Assembly (NCBI GenBank): GCA_963978545.1
Contig: OZ021722.1
Location: forward strand, 6,777,201 to 6,841,200
DNA: 64,000 nucleotides
Reading direction: 5' to 3'
DNA from: Linyphia triangularis
Taxonomy: Eukaryota > Arthropoda > Arachnida > Araneae > Linyphiidae
The notes under the pieces are model-generated. The model saw only the letters and a list, made by a program, of their open reading frames with translations. It was not told the DNA's origin and did no database searches. Of the stretch, positions 47,264 through 59,149 are shown piece by piece. Numbering within the stretch: the first letter of the stretch is position 1; each line of letters begins with the position of its first letter. A program made the translations under genes and the position numbers.

Positions 47264-47450
47264 AGGCTCCGATATCCTTCCTTGCGGTGAAATATCGGGC
47301 TCATGACCGGAGGGTTGTGGGTTAGGTCCTCGATCCTCCAAATATCAGTCAGTGTCTACCTAATGGAGGCTGGAGTACATTAAACCAGTCGTGGCCTCAA
47401 TGTCCTCTCGTTGGTGTGGTGGAGATGTTTGTGGTGTTAATGATTGTTTA
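47264..47450 (+). repeat. tRNA-Met-like SINE, unit 1
   Basis: It has an A-box-like CTTGCGGTGAAATATCGGGC, an anticodon-loop-like CTCATGA with a four-of-five-pair stem, and a B-box-like GGGTTAGGTCCTCG. The body GTGGCCTCAATGTCCTCTCG follows. Unit 2 is about 290 bp downstream in the same orientation. Confidence 0.7.
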
Positions 47451-47551
47451 CTTATTTGTGCGAATTAACTTCAGAAGCGAATAAATAAAAAATAAAAACT
47501 TAGGAATTGTGTTATTGCATAAACATTTCGGGACACATAATATACAAGGCT

Positions 47552-47706
47552 TCGATAACCTTGCGGTAGAATATCGGGCTCATGACGGAGGGATGCGGGT
47601 TCGGTCCTCGGTCTGCTAAGTATCGGTGTATACCTAATGGGGGGGGGGGGGCTGGTGTACTTTAAACCTGTCGTGGCCTCAATGTCCTCTCGTTGGTGTG
47701 GTGGGG
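47552..47706 (+). repeat. tRNA-Met-like SINE, unit 2
   Basis: The better preserved unit: CCTTGCGGTAGAATATCGGG, CTCATGA loop, and B box GGTTCGGTCCTCG, then the same body. A G run at 47640-47653 lies inside. Confidence 0.75.
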
Positions 47707-47709
47707 TCG

Positions 47710-48618
47710 GAGAGAGGGGTTTACACTAGAAGATTTCGATCTCGTATTCTTCTAGATGCTCAAAATTACGAGTATATGGCTGTGTTTAGCACTTTATAAG
47801 TAGCAGAAATAGACAGCCGGAAGTTCCATACCAAACAAAACTTGAAACATGCCTTCTTATTGCATGACTTATGTAAGCAAAAAATTTTCTCCTTATGACA
47901 GTAATTCTAATTGAAAGTGAAAATCAATAAAGTGACCTGAATAGTTTGCGGTGCTTCCTTAATAGTAAAATCCGTGAAGCATGAATGATTTGAAATTGTT
48001 AGCTGACTTGGAGAAATTGGAAAGCAGTAGGAAAAAAAAAACAAGGTTACAGAAAAACATATTCTGACGGCAGTTGGTGACTTTGTCACCTGCAGTTTTT
48101 TTTACTCGTCTTGTACCAATTCCGGATTTGTTTAACAGACAGTTTTGTTGTGACATTCATCGACGCATTAAATGCGCCCGTGACAGCGACAAATCCCGCA
48201 TATTTCTGGCAAAACGAAGATTTATTGGTTTCCTTGCACTCAACAACGTTAATTTTTTCTTTGATTAATTTTAACAACACATTTTTTTCATATGGAGTGT
48301 AAAGTGCTCTCTCTCTCTCTCTCTTTTTTTGAAAATTACAATCAATTTTTCACGTTAAACACAAGACCAGAGCATTCTGGGAATGAAAATCACATGACAC
48401 TTCTGAACCAATAGCAAGCTGTCCTTCAAGTCTGAGTAGAGTGACCTGGAGTTGATAAGCTCCGCGTTGAAAAATCTCCAAGACTACCGTTTTTTTTAAT
48501 TAACCCCGGGTCAAGATGCTCTCGATCCACAGCTTATGAACTCAGGGTTATAGTAGTGAGGTTAAGGAGGTTTCGGGAAACTACGGCCGTAAGCAGACCG
48601 ACAATCGAGAAGCGACTA
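47710..48618. other. Intergenic, no gene seen
   Basis: No recognisable gene or element. Overlapping open frames on both strands around 47907-48300 have no recognisable motif. Confidence 0.45.
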
Positions 48619-49080
48619 CAGGGTGTCCAGCGAAGCACTCCCTAATTACAAAATTAAATAACTCAAAAATAAAGATCGATAGAAGAATGAAAAAAAAAAG
48701 AAAGGCAAAGTTATTTCGAAAGCTGTAAAAATTTGAAACACAAGTTTCAAAATTAATTACAAATGTTGTCAACAGGTGGCACTGTTAGTTGCAAAATTTT
48801 AGATATACGTTATAAATTTGCCGCCTGCAATCAGGCTAATATTTTTCCACGTTTAAACAGTGAACCTGTCCGAAAACTGATTGCTCTGAGCTTCAAAGCA
48901 TTCTTTGTCCATAAGAACTACAGTGTACTACGCCACCTGCTGGTAACATTTGTAACTAATTTGGTGAATTTAGTATCAGATTTTTATAGCTTTCAATGGG
49001 ACTTTAAGTCACTATACTTTTTGTTTCATTATTCTACAGATCTTTGTTTTTGAGTTATTTAATTTTCGCTGGACACTCTG
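48619..49080. mobile_element. MITE with CAGGGTGTCCAGCGAA ends
   Basis: Left and right ends mirror each other (CAGGGTGTCCAGCGAAG and TTTTCGCTGGACACTCTG), with TA duplications. Subterminal AAATTAAATAACTCAAAAA is also mirrored. It is 462 bp, of Tc1/mariner type by its TA target. Confidence 0.82.
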
Positions 49081-49724
49081 TATATGCCATAATAGTCGTT
49101 GTGTAATTTCGGGAGGGGATATATCCCCTATCCCAGCTCCTGGCTATGCGCCTATTATAACACCATCCTTTAACCAAGAAAGTTATTAAAAAATAAGCAG
49201 CGGTGAATTTTCATTAAAAAAAAAAAAAAAAAAAATCGAACATAATCACAACACATAAAAATAAATAATATAACCTAGGGGGGGGGGGGGGGAATGGCAC
49301 GCGCTGATGGCTATCGCCAAAAAAAGAAAAAAAGTGTCAGCTATCCTCTTGCTTTGAATCTCAGCGTCTTTTGACAGCAACCATCATTCACGGCCATAAA
49401 CTAACAATGTTACGGGAGAAGATCATCATAATTTTTTTTTTTTTTTTTTTTCTGTTGCTAAAGCGAGATTTTTAGGGCTAAAGCGGTTATTTTTATAGTA
49501 GCTGATATCGATTCGACAGTTGGAGCGGAACCTGCTTCGAGTTCGAACCGCGGTAAAGAGGATTGCCCACGGGTCACGTGAGTCACCATCATTTGGCGTC
49601 ATTCATCAAAAAGGAAGGCTACTTTTTTGGAGAGGGTGCCTCGTATTATTACTTCATTTTTATCGCTTTTTCCCCTCCCCCTCTGTACTTAAGTATCAGG
49701 TTTTTTTCCCCCTTTTTTTTTTGG

Positions 49725-49900
49725 CTGCTGGTTAGATTGCCCTTTACCTTCGCTTCTTAATGCCAGCAATTTAGAGGGTACAGGGATTCACTTCAGTTGG
49801 TGAACCGTCTATCTCCCTCAAAATGCACTTTCGCGGATTTGGGTTAATTGCACGGTTGATGAATTTGATTAATTAGAATGTGCTAAGATATTTTCAATTT
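49725..49900 (+). repeat. Repeat M, copy 1
   Basis: Shares TTAGATTGCCCTTTACCT and TTGCACGGTTGATGAATTTG with 51782-51985. Non-coding. Confidence 0.65.
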
Positions 49901-49913
49901 AGAGGAACTCCTA

Positions 49914-50128
49914 TACTAAACTCCAACTTAACTTGACATCACTAGACGATAGATCTTCACAGTGCTCATAGGCAATTAATACATTTTAGCGGAGTGAAGA
50001 CATAATTCTCGCCAAACCTTATAGTCTTTTGTTCTCTACTCTACAGGGTTGTGGTTTGGTGAACATTATGCTTTCACTCCGCCAAAATGGATTAAATACC
50101 TATGAGCACTGTGACGATCTACCGTCTA
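49914..50128 (-). mobile_element. Family B foldback MITE, copy 5, 3'-truncated
   Basis: The right arm stops at GATCTACCGTCTA, where family C sequence (CAATCTTCTAACC) resumes. Core orientation is as in copy 4. Confidence 0.82.
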
Positions 50129-50466
50129 CAATCTTCTAACCTAGATACCAAAATGGTCACTTAATGAAATGGCAATAATTGTTTACAATTGAGGACTAGA
50201 AATAGAAAACGACCCAAGTCCAAAAAAGAAATTTTTTCAGGAGAGCCGAAAAATGAAAAATATTCGCATTGGTACTTAAGGCTATGACTGAGTACCAGAT
50301 TGAATTCGAACTATTGCTACTGGAGTTCGCACTTTGGGAGTTCTCCACTTTGTTGTTTAGCTTCGTCTTTAGGACATTTTTCCGTAAAAAAATATTTTCA
50401 ATTTTTTTTTTGTTACTTAGGTCGTTTATCATTTCTAGTTCTCAACTATTGTTTTAATCTATATGA

Positions 50467-50533
<67 letters not shown>

Positions 50534-50759
50534 GTTAAGACCAATACAGGTGGAGCCACTGCATACGCATAGGCATTTACGTAAGGGTTTAAATATAAAG
50601 TAGATTAAGGGTTATTTTCGAATTTTTAATTTATGTCATTTCATTCAGTGATCCTTTTTGTACCTACTCATTAAATGTCAAGGTTTTATGGAAAGTAGCT
50701 TCTAAATGCACTGGGCTAGAAAATTGTATCACAGCGATTATAGGGAATGATTCTTACTG

Positions 50760-50996
50760 TACTAAACTTCAACTTAACTTGACATCACTAGACGGTAGAT
50801 CGTCACAGTGCTCATAGACATTTAATCCATTTTGGCGGCGTGAAAGCATAATGTTCGCCAAACCACAACCCTATAGAGAACAAAAGGCTATAAGGTTTGG
50901 CGAGAATTATGTCTTCACTCCACTAAATTGGATTAATTGCCTATGAGCACGGTGAAGATCTATCATCTAGTGATGTCAAGTTAAGTTGAAGTTTAG
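50760..50996 (+). mobile_element. Family B foldback MITE, copy 6
   Basis: Full-length copy with both arms (ACTAAACTTCAACTTAACTT and its mirror). Confidence 0.87.
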
Positions 50997-51018
50997 AGTT
51001 CCTTCTTAAGGTAAAAGT

Positions 51019-51770
51019 TTTTTACTTTCAATTACCCATATTATTACATAGGGTAATGAAAGCATAGGATTTGGTCAAAAAAAAATAATCGATTTTTTTT
51101 TTTTGTATTTCTCCATGATTTAGAACATCCTGAATTCAAAAAAGTGATCTAGAAAAAATGTGTGTCTATGTGTGTGTCTTTGGTCAGCTTCACTCCCGAA
51201 CAAATTGACCTACGATGTTCAAATATGGTGTGAGGGTTGGTGATGGCACAAGGACCTACCATTAAGGTTTTCGTCAAAATCGCGCATGTGCATAAGGTAG
51301 CTGCCACTGAAAGAAATTCATGTTTTTCAGTAATTGCTAAAAAACGTCTCTAACGATTTTGTCCAAAATCGCTGTGATAATGCCTCTTAAGGTGTCCTAA
51401 ACAGTCCAACCTCCGAAATTTCCGTAAAAATGCTATAATAGCGTAAAAAGTTGAAAAACGAATGCCTTCATCACAGAGTTCTCTTTGCTTGAACATAGCT
51501 CACCAACGATCGTTTTTCTCCTCTCCTCAGTTTCACTTATAAGAAAGGATAATATAAGAATTATCGAAAATTATATCGCCAAAAACACCATTTTGGCGAA
51601 GGTTTTTTCCCCTTCCCCCAAAGACCCGTATAAGAATTATCGCAAAAAAATATCGCCAAACTGGCCATTTTTCTAAGCGAACTATAAAAATATAAAAATT
51701 GTAAATGACACAAATCCACATCAGTAATATAGTGTAATTGAAAATTGTGCGATGTTCCACACCCTTATTA
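51019..51770 (+). repeat. Repeat family E, near-complete copy 3
   Basis: From TTTTTTACTTTCAATTACCC to GCGATGTTCCACACCCTTA. One of three near-complete copies, useful for defining the ends. It contains short motifs ATCGCCAAAAACACCATTTT and TATCGCCAAACTGG near the 3' end. Confidence 0.82.
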
Positions 51771-51781
51771 TTATTATTATT

Positions 51782-51985
51782 TTTTTTTTCTGATTAGATT
51801 GCCCTTTACCTACGCCAATTCCTCTCCTCTTCATGCCAAAGATTTAGGTATTACGTGGATTCACTTCGGTTAATGAACCGTTTCTCTCAGAAATGCACTT
51901 TCAAATGGAACCTTTTCGGATATAAGTTAGTTGCACGGTTGATTAATTTGATTAATTAAAATGCGCAAAGATATTTTTAATTAAA
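51782..51985 (+). repeat. Repeat M, copy 2
   Basis: Same blocks as 49725-49900 in the same orientation, directly following a family E copy. Confidence 0.65.
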
Positions 51986-52190
51986 AGTGTTGGTGACATG
52001 GAAAGGTGGATACGATACAAGCCAGGCAGCCCTTTCACCCCCATGGGAATTAAAAATAATGAGGAGAGAAGTGGTCTGATTGACTGGCCTATAGAACTAT
52101 GATATGGATTTTAAAATATAGAGTAGAAATTCTACATCAAATTCAAACTGATTGGGATTATAGTATAATGAACTGAAACAATAATCTAAT

Positions 52191-52880
52191 TATTTACTGT
52201 TAACTACACATATATTAACAAGGGTAATGAAAGTATTGGATACGGTAAAAAAAAAAAAAAAATCGGAATTTTTTTTTTTTGGAATTTGCTGACTTCAAAA
52301 AAGTGGTATAGGAAACTTGCCTGTGTGTCTGTATATGGCTAGCATAACTTCCGAATGGATTAACTTACAATGTTCAAATTTTGTGAGGGCCAGGAGACCA
52401 GGCTTTAAAGTTTTCGTCAAAATTGCGCAAGCGCATATGGTAGTTTCCATTGCAAACGATTTTAATCAAAATCGTTATGGCAATGCCTTTTAAGGTGCCC
52501 TAAACATTCCCACCTTCGAAATTTCCATAGAAATGTGATAAAAGCGTAGAAAAGTAAAAAACGAATGTCTTTAACGAATGAGCCTCTGTTGCGCATCAAC
52601 CCTCTACGACTATCTCTTCTATATGTTTCACCTACGAGAAAGGATAATGGAATGTTTATCGAATAACAAATCGCTTATTTAACAATTTTTGAGACAGTTT
52701 CTTTTTTGCCAATGTCAGAATTATCGCCAAAAATATCGCCAAACTGGCATTCTTTTTTTTAAAAAAAATAACGAAAATGAAAAGAATAAATTACACTAAT
52801 CCATGACAAATTTAGACGCTGTGATCAGTATTAAGTGAAATTGAAAGTTGTTCAAAGTTCCACACCTCTAGTTTTGTTGA
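52191..52880 (+). repeat. Repeat family E, diverged copy 4
   Basis: Contains ATGTTCAAATTTTGTGAGGG, TTTTCGTCAAAATTGCGCA and the end GTTCCACACCTCTAG. Confidence 0.78.
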
Positions 52881-52901
52881 GGATGTTTCTATACATATTA
52901 G

Positions 52902-52903
<2 letters not shown>

Positions 52904-52970
<67 letters not shown>
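52904..52970. repeat. (TA)n microsatellite
   Basis: More than 30 TA units. It produces a spurious open frame of alternating Tyr-Ile. Confidence 0.96.
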
Positions 52971-52974
<4 letters not shown>

Positions 52975-52979
52975 TTTTT

Positions 52980-53744
52980 TTACTTCTTCCAGAATTCATT
53001 TGCTCAATAAAATTTCCTTGACAATGAAATGGAATGACCCGGTAATTATTTCACGTCACGTTTTTGTTTGAATGACCGCTGTAGTTTTAAACAACTGATG
53101 TGAAAAATCGTTATCGCCATCGATTAACCTACATCTTCTTAAAGGGAATCGGAGTCTCATATTTAGTCAATGTTCAAAATGCCCGTTTCAAGGTACATTT
53201 TTTTTCAAAATTTACTAAATATATTGCGATGAATTTTTTTTTTTTAATTGTTAATTGTATACATAGATATCTTCTTACTATTTTGGTTTTTGTTGATTAT
53301 ATACTCATTCTTATTTTTGTTGTTAAGGGAAATCCATATATACCGAATATTAAAAAACGATTAAAAGTAATGTTTTTTATTTTATTGCATAAAATTAAGC
53401 TGTACATACTCAAGAAGACATGGGAAAAAAATTCAGAGTTCTTGAAAACTGCAAACATTCGGTTTTAAAACTTTTAAATACCTATCTATATTGAAGTTTT
53501 ATGCAAGTTTTTATTTTTTACATTTTTCTCCCAATCTAGATTTGGCAATTTTGACTGCGTTCATGAGGCGTTGAGAAATATTTACTTAGAACTAAATTGT
53601 TTATATTTTTAAATCTTGAATGTCAGTCTTACAAATGTAGGGAGAGTTTTTTCTAGGAAATTTTATTAATTGTTTGTAAAAAAAAATATTGAAAATTGAA
53701 GAAGTAGTATTTTTAAACACTAGCACTAAGAGACAAAAATAATA

Positions 53745-53745
<1 letters not shown>
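52980..53745. other. AT-rich intergenic, no gene seen
   Basis: A 122-codon open frame at 53100-53468 is Ile/Phe/Lys-rich and consistent with chance in AT-rich DNA. No motif was recognised. Confidence 0.5.

Positions 53746-53747
<2 letters not shown>

Positions 53748-53839
<92 letters not shown>
53748..53839. repeat. (TA)n microsatellite
   Basis: About 45 TA units. Confidence 0.96.
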
Positions 53840-53843
<4 letters not shown>

Positions 53844-54356
53844 TGATAATTGTTTAAAAATAGATGTTTTACTTGTGTAAAAAAATTGATGTCTATAAAT
53901 TCATTTATAAAAGTTTTAGGTTTTCCTTACGGGTCTCCCTTTAGAGTATATCTATTTTGATTTTAACTAGAGTTACAATCAAAAACCACTAACACGAAAT
54001 TGATGGGGCAGAAGAAATTTTTTGCGTTAACCGAATTTCTTGTTAACCGTCTTCAAACTTTTTTATTTAATTAATGCATATTTAAACTACTAGCAATATA
54101 TATATATATAATTAAAACTTGCTTTTTAGAACATTTACATGGCAAGGCTTAATACAATAATTTAACAAGATACACATTGGGAACAAAACAAAAAAGTTAA
54201 TGTATTTACAAGTAACTTATTATTTGTTATTGATTATGCTATTGTCTGTATTGTTCCCGCATTTTTTAAAATTTTTTTTTATTCAATTCTAAATGTTTTC
54301 AAAAGGGCATAAACACAAAAATTTCTGCTCAGTGCTCTGTTTCTTTCTTCCCCCCC

Positions 54357-54396
<40 letters not shown>

Positions 54397-55250
54397 GCAA
54401 CAGAAAATTGCGTTCTAGATTTTGGCGGGAAAACGACACATTTGGATACGAATCAAATGAAACGCAGCAGTGGAAACCAGTTTTGCATGTTTCTCATAAA
54501 TCGCGCCAACCGGCACGGGATATGGCAATTGTCTACCAAACACACATCAACTATTTGGTAAAAAATCTCACGATAACCATAGAAACGAAAGGCTGTCGTG
54601 ACGTCACAGCTATAGAGGATCGTTTTGATCGGACTGGATTTCAGGGCATTTTATTTTTTAATATTTAAATAACTAATTTTTTTAAAGAACTTTTGTTTGA
54701 ATATTTGGAATCAGAAAGAAATCTCTCTCTATATAAAACTGAGTTGTCTGTACGTCTGAACCTTACACAAATCCACAGTTTTGAACCTAGAGGTACGAAA
54801 TTTGGTACATAGAAGCTTTAGTACATGGAGATTGTAGAGAACAACTTTTAAATTCGATTAAAAGTTGCTTTCATTAAAATTTAATGACACGAAAGTTTTT
54901 TTTTTTTTGGAATGGCAACGATATTTTTTTTATTACATCAGAATAAAACCAAAAGTTATTTTAATGTGTCCTCCTTATTTTTTTTATTATTTTTATGTAT
55001 TACAATCGTCTGTCCAATAAACCGTTCAATTTTTATTGTAATATTCCAACATATTTACTGTCAGTCGATAGCCTTCTGCGCATGTGCGATTTTAAAGCAT
55101 TTTTTTTATGCATCGTTTTGTTTTTCTAGGTTTTAGATTCATCCTGTTTTTGTTTACATTTTGTGTTGTCGTCAAAGATGTATTGTGTTCAGCGGGTATT
55201 GACATTTTGATTATATTTAATGATTCTATTCCGTTGTGGATTATCCCGCT
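53840..55250. other. Intergenic, no gene seen
   Basis: It contains a degraded pogo-like segment (TTGCGTTAACCGAATTTC near 54030), C and T runs at 54350-54390, and a GC-richer patch at 54400-54640 that includes TGACGTCA at about 54600. No coding region is recognised. Confidence 0.45.
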
Positions 55251-55254
55251 TTAA

Positions 55255-55530
55255 GAGGTCGAAAAGGGGTCAAATGTTAAAAACGAAGAATTTTTAAATG
55301 ACCCATTTCCCATATAATCACAATTCTGAAAGTTGGAACAAATCTCAACCGAAACAACTATAGAAAATATAAGATATTCCGATCTTGAAATCTATTCCGA
55401 CAAGTATTAATTTATTTCAAAGGGTCGAAACTTTTTTGACGATAAATATCCCAATATCCTAAAATTTAATGCAAATATCAATAAAGTAAGCTATTCCAAT
55501 CTCGATTAACTAATTTTAAGTGGCTTGTTC
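55255..55530 (+). repeat. ~115-bp tandem-type repeat, left block
   Basis: The motif TAAGATATTCCGATCT, then TTAATTTATTTCAAAGGGTC, then AAATATCAATAAAGTAAGC recurs in the same order. Related sequence lies at 59150-59350 and 63770-63930, in the same orientation. Confidence 0.55.
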
Positions 55531-55558
55531 AAATGTCCTATATTAAATATAGTCATAT

Positions 55559-58444
55559 AGTCCGGTAGCCAAATAGGGTTTTTTATGGAACCCATTTTTG
55601 AGCTAATAAGTTTTTTTATTTTTTTATTGATGATATTTGATCTTTAGGATATGTAGATACATAAAATGGCGGGTACTCATGAACTACCTTTGGGCAATTC
55701 CCAGTATTCAAGATGGCGATGTATTAACTATTTTTTTTCCACAAAAAATTGTATTTTTTATTTTTGCCGAAAAATTTGTTTTTCGTATAATTATAGTTAA
55801 TTTTTCTTGGAATTATGAACAGATTTCAAACTAATTAGTTTTTATTTGTTAAAAATTTCAATTAGTGTGGACAGCCATTTGTAATATGTAGTTTTTTGTA
55901 AATTTATAGGAAATTCGTTTCAACAAAAGAAATTATCAATTTGCTTTACTTTTTAATTTATATCTAACACACATATTGTTAAATTATTTTTAAAACATAC
56001 TTTGGTTTAAACAAATAGGGAATAAAAAAAAAAGAAAAAAAAAAAAAGTTTTTTAGTTTTTCAAAGTTACATTCCCAAGAGAACTACGATAGTTCAGTAA
56101 GATTTTTAAATTCACTAAATTATGGCAATTGCAATCTAAAACTATTCTATTTGCTCATAGTCCTCATCTTCTTGCTATCGGGTATTTCTTTTAAAACAAC
56201 TATTATGTGATCAAACACAAAATATAGTGCAGGACAAGCCTGTGTTCACGCAACCACGCCTTTTTGTACGCCATGGTGTTTCACTATAACATGAGCATTT
56301 AATTAACTTCAAGGTCTCACTTGGAGCAAATTTCACAGTATATGGAACACCAATGGGGAAAAGTACATTAGAGACACTGTCTTTGTAGTTGCCAAATTCT
56401 TCAGGATCAAATGCAGGCGGTGCATCCAAAGCGTTCTTCCAAATGATAGTTTGTATGTGGGCTCGTTTACCATTTTGCAGACAAGCTTCATTTGTTGGTG
56501 GCAGTGAGCAGTCTTGGATGTTGCGAAGAGCTATTTTTCCCATTTCAGTGAACCAGGCTCTAATTCGTGCTATAGAATCTGTCAAACATTTTAGATAACC
56601 GTAGCAGATGCTAATGAAAATTTATGTTTATGTGTCTTCAGTACTTGCTGTTTTATCGCTTATTATTGAAAGAGAGTGGCCTTTTTTTAATACCTTTGCT
56701 AATTTATATTTACCTATGCAAAAAGGCAAGCTGTGGTATCGCATCTATTCAAAGATGTGCGGACAAGAAATCTGTTACGATGTCGGTGTGTTTTTGAGCA
56801 GAGGTTTCAATGTCAATCAAAGGATCTTCCTCGGATAGGGGATTCCATGTACATTTGAATGGTTAAAACTTCCTATAAATAGTAATGGAGAAGCAACAAA
56901 AAGGTATCAGTGTAATCATAATCACCTGAGTATTTCATTCTTCTGGCAGTTTATATGCTTGCTAAACAATTATAACATCCGCCTCTTCATGGACAGTTGC
57001 TAAATCATGCCGTTTCAAAACACTTAAACCTGATATTTCACTTGGGATTTCATCCTGCCCTGTTACCACTAGCTTATAAATTCTAGTTTAAGGTTCTAGA
57101 TATTCTTTATTTTGTACAAGGTAGCAGCATATAAAATTTATAAAATGCTTTTTATTTTCTGTGATGGAAAAAGAATCAGCACTTCAGCAACGATAGCTGG
57201 TAAACTCTGCTAAATCCTGCTTCTCTCTTTTGTTTTGCCACATCTTTGGTGCTTATTGTATAATACCGATCAAAAATCAAGTATACATCGCCCTACTCTA
57301 CTTTGACTTTGAGTGCAGCTTTAAAACGCGAGATGCAGTCCCTTACAGTACCTTTAACAGGTGAAGGAATAACTCAGAGTAATGCTGATCCATCAATGAC
57401 AAAGAAAAAGCTACCAGATTTCACTTTTCGGGATGATACTTCTTTCTTTAGAAATGCCTTTAATTTGATTTGTTTTTACATATCCTCACTTCTCCATAAT
57501 CCTAAAAAAAAAAAAAAAAAAAGCTGTTAGAACTGGAGACATCTCACACGAGAGAACTTGCTTTACTCTTGTGATGTGTCTCCAGTTCCAACTTGTCTCC
57601 AGTCCACTTGCTTGCATACCAATTTCACGAGAGTAAATTATTTGAATGTCACATTTCTTTGCAGTACCTGCTTCAGCGTGCTTCTTTGTAGCAACCATTG
57701 TTGTTACTTTTTTTAGGTATCCTGTCGTAGAAACATTGGACCATCCATTCTCAAAATCTTTAATTTGTGTTGTACCAATTTCTACAGCATCATCGACATT
57801 TATGTTATCTGGATACAATCTACCTGAAGCAATATTTAAAAGGCGTAAAGAGTGGGAGTCAGGTATAAATGGATATATGTCATTTTGCAATTGATGACGA
57901 AGTCCTTCTCTGTCTTTGCTATCTGTTTCAATTCGTGTTTTCGTCTCTTCTTTGTGTTTGTATTGCTATGCCTTCTGCAGGAATTCTTTTTGACTGATAT
58001 TTGCAATATCTTCCTCCAGCTGAGAACAAATATGTAGGCTTAATGTCCATGCCTTCAGAGTTTCTGACTTCAGAGTTATCTTGATTATACCTTTAAGACC
58101 ATGGCCCCAGCGTATAAATGTGGTTTCAATCCACACGTCACTCCCAATACTATTCCAGAAGCCTGACATGTGTCGCAAAACGAGATCTCCATCCCGAATT
58201 TGCAGGTTCAGTGGTGGTTGTCCGGACTAATGATGTTGTTCCCTTGAATTTATTGCGACAGCCGATATGATATCTTCCTTCGGAAGCATTAAGTCATTTA
58301 CAGCTCCTTCTACTCGTATTCGAACTTGTAATGACCACTCATCGTTGAACTTCTTGCATGTGTCTAATATTAACTGTTTTATTAATTTTCCATCAGCGAC
58401 TTGTTTTTTTTTAACCATATAAGTAGCTGTCCACCTACCTGGAT

Positions 58445-58483
<39 letters not shown>

Positions 58484-59119
58484 TTTTAAAACAACACAGT
58501 CAGCTCCACAATAAATACAATGCTGTCTAAAACTAAAGAATAGTATATTCGATCTTCGAATCTTCACAAGTTGTTCTTCACTGCCTCGTTTTCGTTTCTC
58601 AAACTTCGCCATTTTATTTTTATCAATATATGTAGAAACACAAGATTTATGACAGTCTAACTTATCGCCCTAATGCCCTAATAAAACTTTAAATTCTTCG
58701 TGTTTTACATCATCATATATTCTACTACATGAAATTATATTGTGAATTCTCTGCTCTCCTGCTTCGATAAGTTTTTCAGTTTTTCACTACAATGATAGTT
58801 TCACTGAAAAAAAAAGCAACAATCTGATTGCTCCATATTTCTTAGTTTTGCATGTCACACTACTAATATTCAAAATTACACATGCAAAAGAAAAAATAAG
58901 TAATTCTGGCCAATAGATCATGAAATAGTAGAAGGAATATGGAAAATTGGAATTACAAATTCCAATATGGCGGAAGACGCCATCTTGAATAACTCAAGTT
59001 GCCCAAACATTCCAAAAAGGTACCCGGTATTTTTTGATCTCTTATACCTAGAAGAAGCAATTTCAACAATAAAAAAACTTACAAAAACAAAAATGGGTTC
59101 CGCACACGGCTGCCGGACT
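55559..59119 (-). mobile_element. Decayed TIR element with PIN/XPG-like and Cys-rich gene (Academ-like)
   Basis: Inverted repeats of about 160 bp: AGTCCGGTAGCC...GGAACCCATTTTTG at the left, and the mirror AAAAATGGGTTCCG...GGCTGCCGGACT at the right, with CGCCATCTTGAAT at the inner border of both. ATAT at 55555-55558 and 59121-59124 may be a 4-bp target duplication (one base offset on the right). The only gene is the broken 56142-58612. XPG nuclease plus Cys8 finger and a 3-4 bp target duplication are reported for Academ elements, but this assignment is tentative. Confidence 0.65.
56142..58612 (-). pseudogene. Broken gene: PIN/XPG-like nuclease with Cys-rich C-terminus
   Basis: Minus strand, ATG at 58610-58612, C-terminus and stop near 56142-56144. 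Frames in order: N-terminal HCIYCGADC-type zinc-binding segment and NDEWSLQVRIRVEGAVNDL (58240-58530), KAWTLSLHICSQLEEDI (about 58000-58060), a middle region ending IIYSREIGMQASG and VLSCEMSPV (57530-57890), PIN-like FFFVIDGSALL (about 57400) and GDVYLIFDRYY (about 57275), VHEEADVIIV, an acidic motif YTDTFLLLLHYYL (about 56890), CDTTACLF (about 56730), and SLPPTNEACLQNGKRAHIQT before a C-terminal cysteine cluster (KCSC...GC...LSC...FC). At least six frameshifts or stops and a poly-T block at 58447-58478 break it, and two of the expected eight cysteines are replaced (TPW, KRR). I know this domain order as a widespread multi-copy animal family of unknown function. The transposon origin is inferred from the flanking inverted repeats. 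Confidence 0.75.
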
Positions 59120-59149
59120 GATATCTCGCAAATTGAAACCAAATGTAAG

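Larger units (their letters stand above)
49901..51010 (+). mobile_element. Family C TIR element, copy 4, with a family B MITE in each end
   Basis: The left terminus AGAGGAACTCCTA runs straight into family B copy 5, and the right terminus GGGAATGATTCTTACT is interrupted by family B copy 6 before GAGTTCCTTCTTAAGG. A 52-base run of A followed by TA and ATA repeats lies at 50471-50533. Confidence 0.75.

Noticed and set aside
52835..53071. Open frame with alternating Tyr-Ile
   Set aside because: It is a translation of the (TA)n microsatellite.
53100..53468. 122-codon open frame
   Set aside because: Low-complexity Ile/Phe/Lys composition in AT-rich DNA, with no motif and no splice or promoter context.
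54400..54660. Possible CpG/CRE-type promoter or exon (GC-richer open frame with TGACGTCA)
   Set aside because: No protein motif, no second exon and no splice context. A single TGACGTCA is not enough evidence.
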